DNA of 64,000 nt from an uncultured Eubacteriales bacterium. Its GTDB lineage: Bacteria; Bacillota; Clostridia; Oscillospirales; CAG-272. The position numbers and the translations under genes are program-made. The notes beneath the pieces were generated by a model. The model worked only from the letters and a program-made list of their open reading frames with translations. It was not told the DNA's origin and made no database searches. The DNA lies in assembly GCA_900549725.1 (NCBI GenBank), contig URPL01000006.1, forward strand, positions 1-64,000, in the 5' to 3' direction. Below, piece by piece: positions 34,964 through 43,647 of the stretch; the stretch's first letter is position 1, and each line of letters starts with the position of its first letter.

Positions 34964-35512
34964 TTATTTTGCTGCAATCAGGGTCGTAAGGCGCAGCTCC
35001 TTTGCCGTATCCTCGCCGCAAAGAAGATGCACAAGCTCCAGCCCGAACTGCAGCGCCACGCCCATACCGCGCGCGGTGATAATGGTATCGTCCACAACCA
35101 CGGGGCGATCGGTCACATTGGCGTCGGTCAGCATTTTTTCAAGACCGGGATAGCACACCGCGCAGCGACCTGCCAAAATGCCGCGCCTGCCGAGAATAGT
35201 CGGCGCCGCGCAGATTGCGGCGATATAAATGCCGCGCTCCATGGCGTAATCAATGAGCTCATGCACGGTTTTGCTGGCATTGAGGTTTTCCGTGCCCTCG
35301 CTGCCGCCGGGCAAAATCAGCATTTCAAGCGAGGGAGAAAACTCCGTTTGCTCCTCGGTAATATCCGCGCGCACCTGAATTCCGTGCGCCCCGGTGATCA
35401 CCTCGCCGCCGATGCCGACGGTATACACCTCAACGCCGGCACGCCGCAAAAGATCCAGCGGCGCAAATGCCTCCACCTCTTCAAATCCGTTTGCCAAGCA
35501 AAGATATACCAT
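34964..35512 (-). CDS. DJ-1/PfpI-family protein (YajL-like)
   Basis: A 182-residue cytoplasmic protein of the DJ-1/ThiJ/PfpI fold. The N-terminal LANGFEEVEAFAPLDLLRRAG has the conserved Glu, and the nucleophile elbow AAICAAPTILG gives Cys101. These residues match the DJ-1/YajL branch, linked to oxidative or carbonyl stress protection; activity as a deglycase is disputed for the family. AGGAG lies before the ATG, which follows the tmk stop by one base. Confidence 0.93.
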   Translation of the reverse strand: MVYLCLANGFEEVEAFAPLDLLRRAGVEVYTVGIGGEVITGAHGIQVRADITEEQTEFSPSLEMLILPGGSEGTENLNASKTVHELIDYAMERGIYIAAICAAPTILGRRGILAGRCAVCYPGLEKMLTDANVTDRPVVVDDTIITARGMGVALQFGLELVHLLCGEDTAKELRLTTLIAAK

Positions 35513-35513
35513 G

Positions 35514-36203
35514 TCAATTCTCCTTTTTGATACAATCCTGTAAAAGCGGCTCTGCCGCTGCCAATACATCATCGGCAATGCTTTGCCTTGTGCGGATCTC
35601 TCCGTTGCTGCTGCAATGGATTTCCGTCCAGCCAAGCTTTTTGCTTGCATAGCGCGCCGCCTCATAACAGCCCGCAAGATAGGCGTCGTCCGTTTCGTGA
35701 ATATCCATTTTCCGCCCGGTCTGCTCCGCGCGCGCCTCAATCAGCCCGCGGGATATGGCAGGCTCAAGGCACAGATACACGGCAAGATCGGGGCGGGGCA
35801 GACCGAGACGGTCAAATTCAAAATCCCAAAGCCATTGCAAAAAGGCATCCCATTCGGCGTGCGGCATTTTGGAGAGCTGATGCACGGCGTTTGCCGTGGT
35901 ATAGCGGTTTGCGATTACCACCGTATCCGCCCTTGCAAGATCCGCCCGCCAATCCGTCACATAGGAAATATAGCGATCCACGGAGAAGAACACGGATGCC
36001 GCATACGCGCCCGTATCCTGCGCATGCGCGCCGAGTGCGCCGGAGAGATACAGCTCCACCGCCGCCGCGCTCTTTTCGCCGTAGCGCGGAAAGGAAAGCA
36101 TCCGCGTGCGAATGCCCCGCTCCGTAAGCGCCTTCTGCAAAAGGCGTGCCTGCGTCTCTTTGCCGGAGCCGTCCAGACCGTCGATCACCATCAATTTGCC
36201 CAT
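35514..36203 (-). CDS. tmk: Thymidylate kinase
   Basis: Phosphorylates dTMP to dTDP. The 229-residue protein has the P-loop DGLDGSGKE (residues 8-16), the DR(Y/W)-type motif in FSVDRYISYVTDW, and ANRYTTANAVHQ. The lid region contains EARAEQTGRKMDIHE. It starts three bases after the ftsK stop. Confidence 0.95.
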   Translation of the reverse strand: MGKLMVIDGLDGSGKETQARLLQKALTERGIRTRMLSFPRYGEKSAAAVELYLSGALGAHAQDTGAYAASVFFSVDRYISYVTDWRADLARADTVVIANRYTTANAVHQLSKMPHAEWDAFLQWLWDFEFDRLGLPRPDLAVYLCLEPAISRGLIEARAEQTGRKMDIHETDDAYLAGCYEAARYASKKLGWTEIHCSSNGEIRTRQSIADDVLAAAEPLLQDCIKKEN

Positions 36204-36206
36204 GAT

Positions 36207-38933
36207 TTACTCCTTTGCTCCTTCGCTTTGCGGGTCGCGCCGCAGCTTGCGCTCCATCCATTGCGCTTCGCTGATCAGCACGGCGCGGGGCTTTTGCCCC
36301 TCCGGCGGGCTGACAATGCCCATTTGCTCCATGCGGTCAACCAGCTTTGCCGCGCGCCCGTAGCCGAGTGAGAGACGGCGCTGAATCAGAGAGGTGGAAA
36401 TTTTCCCGCTCTCCACCGCAAGGGAAATAGCATCGTCCAGCATGGGGTCTTCCTCAGCGCCATCCTCCGCGTCCTGCGCGCCCGCGCGCTTTTTCTGCCC
36501 GCACAGCTGCGCTTCTTTTTCAATGCTTTCCATCACCTCGTCGCGATAGGAGGCGCCGCCCGCGTTCTTCTTCAAAAAGTGAATCACGGCGTCGATCTCT
36601 TTTTCGCTGACGAATGCGCCCTGCACGCGCTGCGGCTTGGAGGCACCGACCGGCGCAAAGAGCATATCGCCGCGCCCTATCAGTCTTTCCGCTCCATTAA
36701 AATCAAACACAACACGCGAATCCTGTTGGGAGGAAACCTTGAAGGCAATGCGGGAGGGAATGTTTGCCTTGATCAGCCCCGTGATCACATCCGTGCTCGG
36801 CCGCTGCGTGCCGATGATAAGATGCATGCCGGCGGCGCGCGCCTTTTGCGCAAGGCGGCAGATGGATTCCTCCACATCGTCCGGCGCGGTCATCATCAGA
36901 TCGGCAAGCTCGTCTATCACAATCACGGTCTGAGAAAGATGCTCTTTTTCCGGGTCGTTTTCCGTGATCTCATTGTAGCCTCCGATGTCACGCATGCCGA
37001 CATCCTCGATCAGCTCAAAGCGCCGCTCCATCTCCGTGACAGCCCAGTGCAGCGCGCCCGCCGCCTTTTTCGGGTCGGAAACCACGGGAACGAGCAGATG
37101 CGGCAAGCCGTTGTAAATATTGAGCTCAACCTTTTTGGGGTCGATTAAAATCAGCTTCATTTCCTGCGGCGTCGCCTTATACAAAAGGCTTATCAGTACC
37201 GCATTGATGCAAACGGATTTTCCCATGCCGGTCGCGCCGCAGATCAGCAAATGCGGCATTTTGGCGACATCGAAATAAACCGGCGCCCCTGCGACATCCC
37301 TGCCAAGGCATGACGTCAGGCGGCTTTTTGCGCTGCGGAAGGCATCACTGTCGATCAGATCGCGCAGATACACGGTGGAGACCACCCGGTTCGGCACCTC
37401 AACGCCCACCGCGCTCTTGCCGGGGATCGGCGCCTCAATGCGCACGCCGGGCGCCGCCAGATTCAACGCGATATCGTCCACTAAATTTGCGATCGCCCGC
37501 ACACGCGTGCCCGCTTCGGGCACCAGCTCATAGCGCGTGATCGTCGGCCCGCGGGAGACATTGATGATCCGCGTACGCACATGGAAGCTCTCCAGCGTCT
37601 GCACGAGCTTTTGCGCATTTTCCTGCAGCTCCGCGCTGCTGTCAAGATTCAGATCGCTCGTGCCGCGCTGCAGCAGCGAAACGGGCGGAAAACGGTAGCC
37701 GTCCGCCTCCTGTGCCCCCGCCTTTGCGGCGGGCGGCGCTTGTTTCTTCGGCTTTGCCGCGGGGGCAGCTTCTTTTTCGGGGAAAGCGTCTTTTTCGGCA
37801 GCCGCATCGCCAAGCGCGCTGCGCTCCACCTGCAGCGTCATATCGACCGCCTGCGGAGAAAGCGCGGAGTGATAGCCGGATTTGCGGTCGTATTTATCCG
37901 TCATTTCCACATCCTTTGGGTTGGCAAAAATCGCGCCGAGATCGATCTCGCCCGTAGGGACCTCGGTCGGCTCCGGCTCGATCTGCTCCGCCGGTTCGCT
38001 TTGCGCCGCAGCCTCCTGCGCTGTTTGCGCCGCGCCCGCCTCAAAGGCTTCCTCAAACACCGCCTGATCGATCAGCGTACCCTCTTCAATGGGTGCCGCC
38101 TGTTCGCGGCTGCCCGTGCCCTGTTCTTCGGCAAACGATGCCTGTCCGATATCGTCGGAATAAATATTGGGATCGATGCGCCCCTTGCTGCCGCGCGGAT
38201 GCGGCTTTGATGCCGCTGCGGAACAGCTCTCCCGCATTGCGGCAATTTCTTCTTCTCTGCGGCGCAGCTTTTCGGTTTCCATCTGCCGCGTCTTTTCGAT
38301 CTGCTCGCGCTCACGAGCGCGGTTTTCCTTGCCGCGCGCCATGCGATAGCGCAGCGTGACCCAAAGATAGCGCGGGGTGAGCCCGATATAAAACAGCGCC
38401 GAGAGCGCAAAGGCAAAACAGGAAATAATCCATGCGCCGGCAGGACCGACCAGCTGCAGAAGCGCCGAGCCCGCGAACCCGCCGACAATTCCCCCGCCCT
38501 GCAGCTGCTTTCCCGCAGCATAGTGCACCGGGGCATCATATACGATTTTCCCGCCGCCCGTGCCCAGCTGCAAAATCACGCACAGCATCAGCATGGAAAG
38601 CAGGGCAAACACAAATTTATAGCCGCGCGCACCGTGATCGACATCCCTCCGCCAAAAAAATCCGCACAGCACAAGCTCCGCGCAAAGCCAGAACGCTCCG
38701 CCGCCGAGCAGCCCCGTCGTCACATCGCGCAAAAAAACGCCGACCGACCCCGTCAGATCGGGAAAAAGCAGGCAGATTAAAAGAAAGATCCCGCCCGGAA
38801 CGAATACATACGGCAAAATCTGATGCACGGCGCTGTCCGAGCGACGGCGCCCGCTGCCGCGCACCGCTTTTTTCTTCGCGGGGGAAACGGAAACGGTTGT
38901 CCCTTTTCCTTTTTTCTTTTGTTTTGCAGCCAT
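36207..38933 (-). CDS. ftsK: DNA translocase FtsK/SpoIIIE
   Basis: Septal DNA pump of 908 residues. Four N-terminal membrane helices lie in residues 30-170, followed by a charged linker, the alpha/beta motor with Walker A CGATGMGKSVCINA (near residue 571) and Walker B TVIVIDELADLMM, and a C-terminal gamma winged-helix (SLIQRRLSLGYGRAAKLVDRM) that reads KOPS/SRS polarity signals. A spo or ftsK designation cannot be separated by sequence alone. It is the first gene of the long minus-strand unit and has its own promoter. Confidence 0.97.
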   Translation of the reverse strand: MAAKQKKKGKGTTVSVSPAKKKAVRGSGRRRSDSAVHQILPYVFVPGGIFLLICLLFPDLTGSVGVFLRDVTTGLLGGGAFWLCAELVLCGFFWRRDVDHGARGYKFVFALLSMLMLCVILQLGTGGGKIVYDAPVHYAAGKQLQGGGIVGGFAGSALLQLVGPAGAWIISCFAFALSALFYIGLTPRYLWVTLRYRMARGKENRAREREQIEKTRQMETEKLRRREEEIAAMRESCSAAASKPHPRGSKGRIDPNIYSDDIGQASFAEEQGTGSREQAAPIEEGTLIDQAVFEEAFEAGAAQTAQEAAAQSEPAEQIEPEPTEVPTGEIDLGAIFANPKDVEMTDKYDRKSGYHSALSPQAVDMTLQVERSALGDAAAEKDAFPEKEAAPAAKPKKQAPPAAKAGAQEADGYRFPPVSLLQRGTSDLNLDSSAELQENAQKLVQTLESFHVRTRIINVSRGPTITRYELVPEAGTRVRAIANLVDDIALNLAAPGVRIEAPIPGKSAVGVEVPNRVVSTVYLRDLIDSDAFRSAKSRLTSCLGRDVAGAPVYFDVAKMPHLLICGATGMGKSVCINAVLISLLYKATPQEMKLILIDPKKVELNIYNGLPHLLVPVVSDPKKAAGALHWAVTEMERRFELIEDVGMRDIGGYNEITENDPEKEHLSQTVIVIDELADLMMTAPDDVEESICRLAQKARAAGMHLIIGTQRPSTDVITGLIKANIPSRIAFKVSSQQDSRVVFDFNGAERLIGRGDMLFAPVGASKPQRVQGAFVSEKEIDAVIHFLKKNAGGASYRDEVMESIEKEAQLCGQKKRAGAQDAEDGAEEDPMLDDAISLAVESGKISTSLIQRRLSLGYGRAAKLVDRMEQMGIVSPPEGQKPRAVLISEAQWMERKLRRDPQSEGAKE

Positions 38934-39052
38934 GGGAATTCCTCCGTTTCACATTCCTTTTGCATGAAAATTTTGCCCTGCGGGAAAACTGAGACAGAAA
39001 AGCTTTTTCGCCGCGCGGGAAATGGGCAGACGTACGCATGATAATTTAATAC

Positions 39053-39081
39053 AGTATACCACGCCGCGCCCCTAAAATCAA
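39053..39081 (-). promoter_or_regulatory. Predicted promoter of the ftsK-led gene run
   Basis: On the minus strand: TTGATT (39081-39076), 17 bases, TATACT (39058-39053). The leader to the ftsK ATG is about 110 bases. Confidence 0.7.
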
Positions 39082-39108
39082 GACATTTATTAAAGAAGGT
39101 TTGGAAAG

Positions 39109-39534
39109 ATGCGTCGTTTTCTTTGCGATTTTTTTCGCAATTTCTTTGTTTTTTCCCCGAAGACCGGGGAAGGTGTGCTGTTTTTGGCAAGCGGCATGCT
39201 GGGCGGCTTTCTGTGCGGCTTTTTCGGCACGGGGGGCGGCATGGTCATCGTTTTGGCAGCTCTGTTTTTTTCAAAGCGGGACGAAGCCGAGATCTATGCC
39301 GCCACGGCGGCTGCGGTCGCCCTTTTTTCCATGGGAGCGCTTGCGGTGCATCTTTTTCGCCGGGTGCCGCAATGGGGCGACGTGGTGCATTATTTTTTGC
39401 CGGGGCTGCTCGGCGGTGCCGTCGGCGCCCGCCTGCTGCCGCACATGCCGCGGGGGGCGCTGCGCGTTTTGTTTTCTCTGATGCTTTTGGCAGGCGGCGC
39501 ACTGATGCTGTATCGGGGGATCTTTCATGCTTGA
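39109..39534 (+). CDS. TSUP-family (TauE/SafE) transporter, first half-size protein
   Basis: A 141-residue membrane protein with four hydrophobic helices. GMLGGFLCGFFGTGGGMVIVLAALFF carries the GxxxGxxGxGGG signature of the TSUP family in two parts, which normally spans about 250 residues in two repeats. This gene equals one repeat. The next gene is the other repeat and starts eight bases before this stop, so both are made together and probably pair. Exported substrate is unknown (sulfite, sulfoacetate and similar in characterised members). Confidence 0.85.
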   Translation: MRRFLCDFFRNFFVFSPKTGEGVLFLASGMLGGFLCGFFGTGGGMVIVLAALFFSKRDEAEIYAATAAAVALFSMGALAVHLFRRVPQWGDVVHYFLPGLLGGAVGARLLPHMPRGALRVLFSLMLLAGGALMLYRGIFHA

Positions 39535-39907
39535 TTTTTGTCTTTCGCTGCTGCTCGGGGTTGCGGCGGGGCTCGGCGTCGGCGGCGGCGGGCTGCTTGT
39601 TCTTTATCTTGCGGGGCTTTGCGGCATGCCCCCCTATACGGCGCAGGGCATCAATCTTTTGTTCTATCTTTGCGCGGTGCTCGGCGCTTTTCCCGTGCAT
39701 ATTAAAAAGCAGACGCTGTCTTGGCGCCTGCTTTTTGAGCTCTGTATTCTCGGCGTGCCCGCATCGCTGCTCGGGGCGCTGCTCGGCGCGCACATACCGC
39801 AAAGAGCGGCGCGCATTGCCATGGGTTGCTTTTTGCTTGCCGGGGGGGTGCTTGCGCTGCTCTCTCCCCTGCTGCAAAAAAGGCGCGGCACACCTCCTCA
39901 AAGCTGA
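39527..39907 (+). CDS. TSUP-family (TauE/SafE) transporter, second half-size protein
   Basis: A 126-residue membrane protein with four helices. LLLGVAAGLGVGGGGLLVLYL repeats the TSUP glycine signature and GMPPYTAQGINLLFYL follows, as in the first half of full-length proteins. Translationally coupled to the preceding half-gene by an 8-base overlap. Its 3' end overlaps the convergent radical SAM gene by 10 bases. Confidence 0.85.
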   Translation: MLDFCLSLLLGVAAGLGVGGGGLLVLYLAGLCGMPPYTAQGINLLFYLCAVLGAFPVHIKKQTLSWRLLFELCILGVPASLLGALLGAHIPQRAARIAMGCFLLAGGVLALLSPLLQKRRGTPPQS

Positions 39908-40824
39908 AACGCCTCCGAGGCATCTTCCTCCGGCGACACGGCAAAGCCCGGCGTATATGCCGCCTTTGCGGCTTCCCGCCCCTGCAGATAGCCGTCAAAG
40001 CCGAACTGCTTCAATGCCTGCGCCGCGCTTTCGTATTCAAAGCGCGTTACCCTTCTTGAAAGCTCCGGCGCCCCCGCAATCGGCTGCGCGGGCGGGGTGT
40101 ATTGCCACATCAGGCTCACACGAATCTGCGACGGGGAAAAGTGCGCGCCGAGATATTCCATCAGGGCAATGCTGTCGCGGCGGTGCCCCGGCAGCACAAG
40201 ATGCCGCACGAGCGTCCCGCGGCGCAGGATTCCGTCCGCACCGAAAACGCACGGCCCGCTTTGCCGCACCATCTCGAAAAGCGCCGCCGATGCGACCTCA
40301 AAATAATCGGGCGCGGCGCACATGCGCTCGGACAAAGCGCTGTCATAATACTTAAAATCGGGCAAATAGACATCCACAAGACCTTGCAAAAGCAAGAGCG
40401 TCTCCGGGGTTTCGTATCCGCTTGAATTCCATACAATCGGAATTTTCAGCTGCGGGCGCAGTGCGCGCAGCAGCGGCGCGAGCTTTTGCGCATATTGCCC
40501 CGCCGTGACAAGATCGATCGAATGGCAGCCCTTTGCCTGCAGCCCCAGAATTGCCTGCGCAAGTGCCTCTTCGGAAAAAATGCGGCCGATAGCCCCGCCT
40601 CCGCTGATTTCTCTGTTTTGGCAAAAAACACAATGCAGCGGGCATCCGCAGAAAAACACCGCGCCCGTGCCTTTTGTGCCGCTGATGGGCGGCTCCTCCC
40701 AATAATGCGGCGCAATCCGCGCAATGCGGATGCTGTCGTCCGCCCCGCAGCGCCCCCATCCGTTCCGCCGATCCGCCCCGCAGCGGCGCGGGCACTGCTT
40801 GCATGCCGTTTTTTCCACTTTCAA
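39898..40824 (-). CDS. Radical SAM protein (PflA-like/COG1313 type)
   Basis: A 308-residue protein. An N-terminal cysteine set (CKQCPRRCG and GRCG) precedes the radical SAM motif CPLHCVFCQNREIS, CxxxCxxC. YLPDFKYYDSALSERMCAAPDY and RHLVLPGHRRDSIALMEYL match the COG1313 group of PflA-like proteins, whose targets are unknown. It has its own promoter and no protein partner adjacent on the same strand. Confidence 0.9.
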   Translation of the reverse strand: MKVEKTACKQCPRRCGADRRNGWGRCGADDSIRIARIAPHYWEEPPISGTKGTGAVFFCGCPLHCVFCQNREISGGGAIGRIFSEEALAQAILGLQAKGCHSIDLVTAGQYAQKLAPLLRALRPQLKIPIVWNSSGYETPETLLLLQGLVDVYLPDFKYYDSALSERMCAAPDYFEVASAALFEMVRQSGPCVFGADGILRRGTLVRHLVLPGHRRDSIALMEYLGAHFSPSQIRVSLMWQYTPPAQPIAGAPELSRRVTRFEYESAAQALKQFGFDGYLQGREAAKAAYTPGFAVSPEEDASEAFQL

Positions 40825-40882
40825 AGCCTCTCATTTCCGCCGTTTCGAAAAACCGGGAGACGGTCTCTCCCCCTTGCGTTTT

Positions 40883-40911
40883 ATTGTAGCACACCTGCGC
40901 CGTTTTGTAAA
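40883..40911 (-). promoter_or_regulatory. Predicted promoter of the radical SAM gene
   Basis: On the minus strand: TTTACA (40911-40906), 17 bases, TACAAT (40888-40883). Confidence 0.75.
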
Positions 40912-40985
40912 ACAGCCTTCGCCAAACAATGCCGCAAAAACTGCACTTTTCTTTGTAAAGTTATGCATTTGTGCGGCAAAAAACA

Positions 40986-41014
40986 TTGACAACAAGGCGC
41001 CTGTATGGTACAAT
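40986..41014 (+). promoter_or_regulatory. Predicted promoter of the MinD-like/MgsA-like pair
   Basis: Perfect TTGACA at 40986-40991, 17 bases, TACAAT at 41009-41014. The leader to the ATG at 41106 is about 85 bases. Confidence 0.85.
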
Positions 41015-41105
41015 ACGATAATAGTAGGAGAAGGTTTTGCGCCCCATTTTGTACATTACTGACAATCTTTTGCCGAAAATCCCGCAAAGAGAAGGAGATT
41101 TGCCG

Positions 41106-41894
41106 ATGAGCACAACCGCTGCCTGTGAACAAACATGCCGCGTGCTGCTTGTCACCAGCGCCAAGGGCGGAGTCGGAAAAACGACCGTCAGCGCGGCGCT
41201 CGCGGCGCTGCTTGCCAAAGCCGGGCATCGCACTTTGGCGATCGATCTTGATCTTTCCAACCGCTGCCTTGATCTGATGTGCGGCGTGCAGGACCTTGCG
41301 CTTTATAATGTGCGCGATGCGGCGCTCGGCGTTCCTTTGGCGCGCGCCGTTGTTCCGGACCCGCGCCTTGCGACCCTTTCCTATTTGTCCGCCCCCATGG
41401 GCGGCTATCTTGAGCGGCCGGACAAAGCTTCCTTGCGCGCTCTTCTGCAAAAAGCGGCGGAAAGCGGTTGTTATGACCGCATTGTCATCGACACCCCGGG
41501 TGCCTTTGATGAAATTTTACTCAGCGCCGCCGATGTTGCAACGGAAGCAATCGTGCTTTCCACCGCGCAGGAGATTGCGCTGCGTTCCGCGGCAGTCACT
41601 GCTGCGGAGCTGGAACGGCTGGGCGTTGCAAAGCGCTCTTTGCTTGTCAACTGCTTTGAGGGGCACCGGCTGGGCACCGCGCAGACGACGCAGCTGATTC
41701 GGTATATCGACGAAACGGCGCTGCAGCTGCTCGGCATCATTCCGTTTGACAAAAAACTTTGGAGGCTGCAAAACCGCGGCCTGCTCATCACAGACCCGGC
41801 ATACCGCAAAACCCGCTTTTCCCGCGCAATGGAAGAGATCTTGCGGCGCGCGGAGGGAGAAGCCGTGCCGCTTGGCATCGGGCATCGCTACTGA
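41106..41894 (+). CDS. MinD/ParA-like ATPase
   Basis: A 262-residue deviant Walker A ATPase. The P-loop KGGVGKTT (residues 20-27) is followed by AIDLDLSNRCLDLMCGVQD, matching the MinD segment that reads DxDxGxRNLDLxxGxE, and by Walker B YDRIVIDTPGAFDE. It lacks an obvious C-terminal amphipathic membrane helix (ends GIGHRY) and minC/minE genes are not adjacent, so it may not do classical Min positioning. AAGGAG precedes the ATG at 41106. The MgsA-like gene follows after 61 bases; in many Clostridia mgsA closes the min-rodA cluster, supporting MinD ancestry. Confidence 0.88.
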   Translation: MSTTAACEQTCRVLLVTSAKGGVGKTTVSAALAALLAKAGHRTLAIDLDLSNRCLDLMCGVQDLALYNVRDAALGVPLARAVVPDPRLATLSYLSAPMGGYLERPDKASLRALLQKAAESGCYDRIVIDTPGAFDEILLSAADVATEAIVLSTAQEIALRSAAVTAAELERLGVAKRSLLVNCFEGHRLGTAQTTQLIRYIDETALQLLGIIPFDKKLWRLQNRGLLITDPAYRKTRFSRAMEEILRRAEGEAVPLGIGHRY

Positions 41895-41955
41895 TCCGCC
41901 AAAACTCGTTCAAACCGTTTTTCGGCGCTCAAATCATACATCGGGAGGAACTGCT

Positions 41956-42396
41956 ATGGAAATTGCTCTGATTTCAAATGATTCAAAAAAAGAATTGATG
42001 ACACAGTTTTGCATTGCCTACTGCGGCATTCTTGCAAAGCACCATATTTGCGCAACCAACACAACGGGAAAATATGTCGAAGAGGCAACCGGCCTGCAGC
42101 TTGAAAAATTGCTTTCGGGTGAGCAGGGCGGGCTTGAACAGATCATTTCCCGCATTTCCTACGATGAAATCGATCTTGTGCTTGATTTTCGCGATACCTC
42201 TTCCGCCGAGACCTATGCAAACAAGGTTGAGCTTTGGCTCAGCCAAATGTGCGACCAGCACAATATCCCGCTTGCAACGAATATCGCAACCGCAGAGGCG
42301 CTGATCTGCGCTTTGGATCGCGGCGATTTCGATTACAGAGAGGTCATCAATCCCAAGAGCGAATACAACCGCAAAAAACGGGCACATTCCTTCTGA
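41956..42396 (+). CDS. Methylglyoxal synthase homologue with altered active site
   Basis: A 146-residue protein aligning over its length with MgsA, which converts dihydroxyacetone phosphate to methylglyoxal. Family landmarks: MEIALISNDSKK (normally AHDxxK), ATNTTGKYVEEATGL (normally TGTTG), SGEQGGLEQ (normally SGPxGGDQQ), DFRDTSSAE (normally RDPL) and IPLATNIATAEALI. The catalytic base Asp of GGD is Leu60 here; the second Asp (Asp80) is kept. Phosphate-binding and catalytic changes suggest lost or changed activity. GGGAGG precedes the ATG. Confidence 0.85.
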   Translation: MEIALISNDSKKELMTQFCIAYCGILAKHHICATNTTGKYVEEATGLQLEKLLSGEQGGLEQIISRISYDEIDLVLDFRDTSSAETYANKVELWLSQMCDQHNIPLATNIATAEALICALDRGDFDYREVINPKSEYNRKKRAHSF

Positions 42397-42420
42397 GCGC
42401 CCGATCTCATCAGAAAATGA

Positions 42421-42455
42421 TTTCCTCGGGGCGGCTCGCTTCGAGGAACTTTTTC
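42421..42455 (+). terminator. Probable terminator after the MgsA-like gene
   Basis: TTCCTCG and CGAGGAA arms around a GC-rich loop, followed by CTTTTTC. It lies about 25 bases after the stop and runs straight into the 10-bp repeats. Confidence 0.65.
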
Positions 42456-42500
42456 ATTTGTTTTCATTTGTTTTCATTTGTTTTCATTTGTTTTCATTTG
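42451..42500 (+). repeat. Five perfect tandem copies of a 10-bp unit before mtnA
   Basis: TTTTCATTTG is repeated exactly five times with no spacer, ending 22 bases before the mtnA ATG and just ahead of its ribosome site (AGAAAGGA). It reads as a short tandem repeat likely to vary in copy number by slippage. Confidence 0.97.
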
Positions 42501-42522
42501 AAAGAACAGAAAGGACCGCAAA

Positions 42523-43626
42523 ATGAACAAACCCGCCGAGCATGCGCATGCCCTGCCGGACACCGTTTGGCTGACGGAGGACGATAAAATTGCGCTCATC
42601 GACCAAACCCTTCTCCCCGCGCAGGAGAAAATTCTGTATCTTGACGACATCGAAGCGCTGCGCGATGCCATTTGCCGTCTTTCCGTGCGCGGTGCCCCAG
42701 CAATCGGCGTCAGCGCGGCGCTCGGCATGTATCAAAGCGCAAAGAGGCATACCGCCGCATGCGCCGATTTTTCCGCATTTTTCGAGCAATATTGCGCGGA
42801 TGAGGCGCGGCTGCTTTCCTCCCGCCCCACCGCCGTTAATCTGCGTTGGGCACTTGAAAAAATGCATGCGCATTGCCTTTTCTGCGAGCCGCTTTTCGGG
42901 GAGGAGCTTGTGCGTTCCATGCGCGCCATGGCGCTGCGGCTTTGGGAAAACGACATTGCAGTCTGCCGCGCCATCGGCGAAAACGGGCTTTCCCTTTTGC
43001 ACCCGGGCGACGGGCTTTTGACCCATTGTAATGCCGGCGCGCTTGCCACGGTGCGCTTCGGCACCGCCACAGCCCCGATTTATCTCGGCCATGCGCGCGG
43101 CTATGATTTTTCCGTTTATGCAGACGAGACGCGCCCGCTTTTGCAGGGCGCCCGCCTGACAGCCTTTGAGCTTGCGCGCGCCGACATCCGTGTGACTTTG
43201 GAATGCGACGACATGAGCGCCTCTCTGATGCGCACGGGCGCGGTGCAGGCAGTGCTTGTCGGCTGCGACCGCGTTGCGGCAAACGGCGATTTCGCCAACA
43301 AAATCGGCACCTTTCCCCTCGCCCTTGCCGCAAAGCATTTCGGCATCCCGTTTTATGTCTGCGCGCCGCTTTCCACCGTTGATTTTTCCTGTAAAAGCGG
43401 AGCGGAGATTCCGATCGAGCAGCGCAAAAGCGAAGAGGTCACGGAGCTGTTCTACACGCACCGTATGACCGCGCAGAGCGTCGGCGTATATAACCCCGCC
43501 TTTGATGTCACCGATGCGGCGCTTGTCACGGCGTTTATCACGGAGGCAGGCATTGCCCGCCCTCCCTTTGTTCGTTCTCTTTTCGCTCTGCGCGAAAGGG
43601 CGCATACATTGAACTTTATTTCTTAA
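42523..43626 (+). CDS. mtnA: Methylthioribose-1-phosphate isomerase
   Basis: Isomerises 5-methylthioribose 1-phosphate to methylthioribulose 1-phosphate in methionine salvage. The 367-residue protein has the eIF2B-like motifs: SVRGAPAIGV (residues 54-63), THCNAGALATV with the catalytic cysteine near residue 169, and LVGCDRVAANGDFANKIGT with the catalytic aspartate near 249. AGAAAGGA precedes the ATG. It is followed after 21 bases by an aminotransferase; other mtn genes are not in the window. Confidence 0.97.
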   Translation: MNKPAEHAHALPDTVWLTEDDKIALIDQTLLPAQEKILYLDDIEALRDAICRLSVRGAPAIGVSAALGMYQSAKRHTAACADFSAFFEQYCADEARLLSSRPTAVNLRWALEKMHAHCLFCEPLFGEELVRSMRAMALRLWENDIAVCRAIGENGLSLLHPGDGLLTHCNAGALATVRFGTATAPIYLGHARGYDFSVYADETRPLLQGARLTAFELARADIRVTLECDDMSASLMRTGAVQAVLVGCDRVAANGDFANKIGTFPLALAAKHFGIPFYVCAPLSTVDFSCKSGAEIPIEQRKSEEVTELFYTHRMTAQSVGVYNPAFDVTDAALVTAFITEAGIARPPFVRSLFALRERAHTLNFIS

Positions 43627-43647
43627 CTGAATTTTCGAGGAAGCCTT

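Noticed and set aside
34936..34965. Hairpin CCGCCC/GGGCGG with T7 between the DJ-1 and cyclo-ligase genes
   Set aside because: The T run follows only on the plus strand while all nearby genes are on the minus strand, so it cannot end them; kept only as a note.
42451..42500. Possibility that the repeats are a CRISPR array
   Set aside because: Units are 10 bp, head to tail, without spacers.
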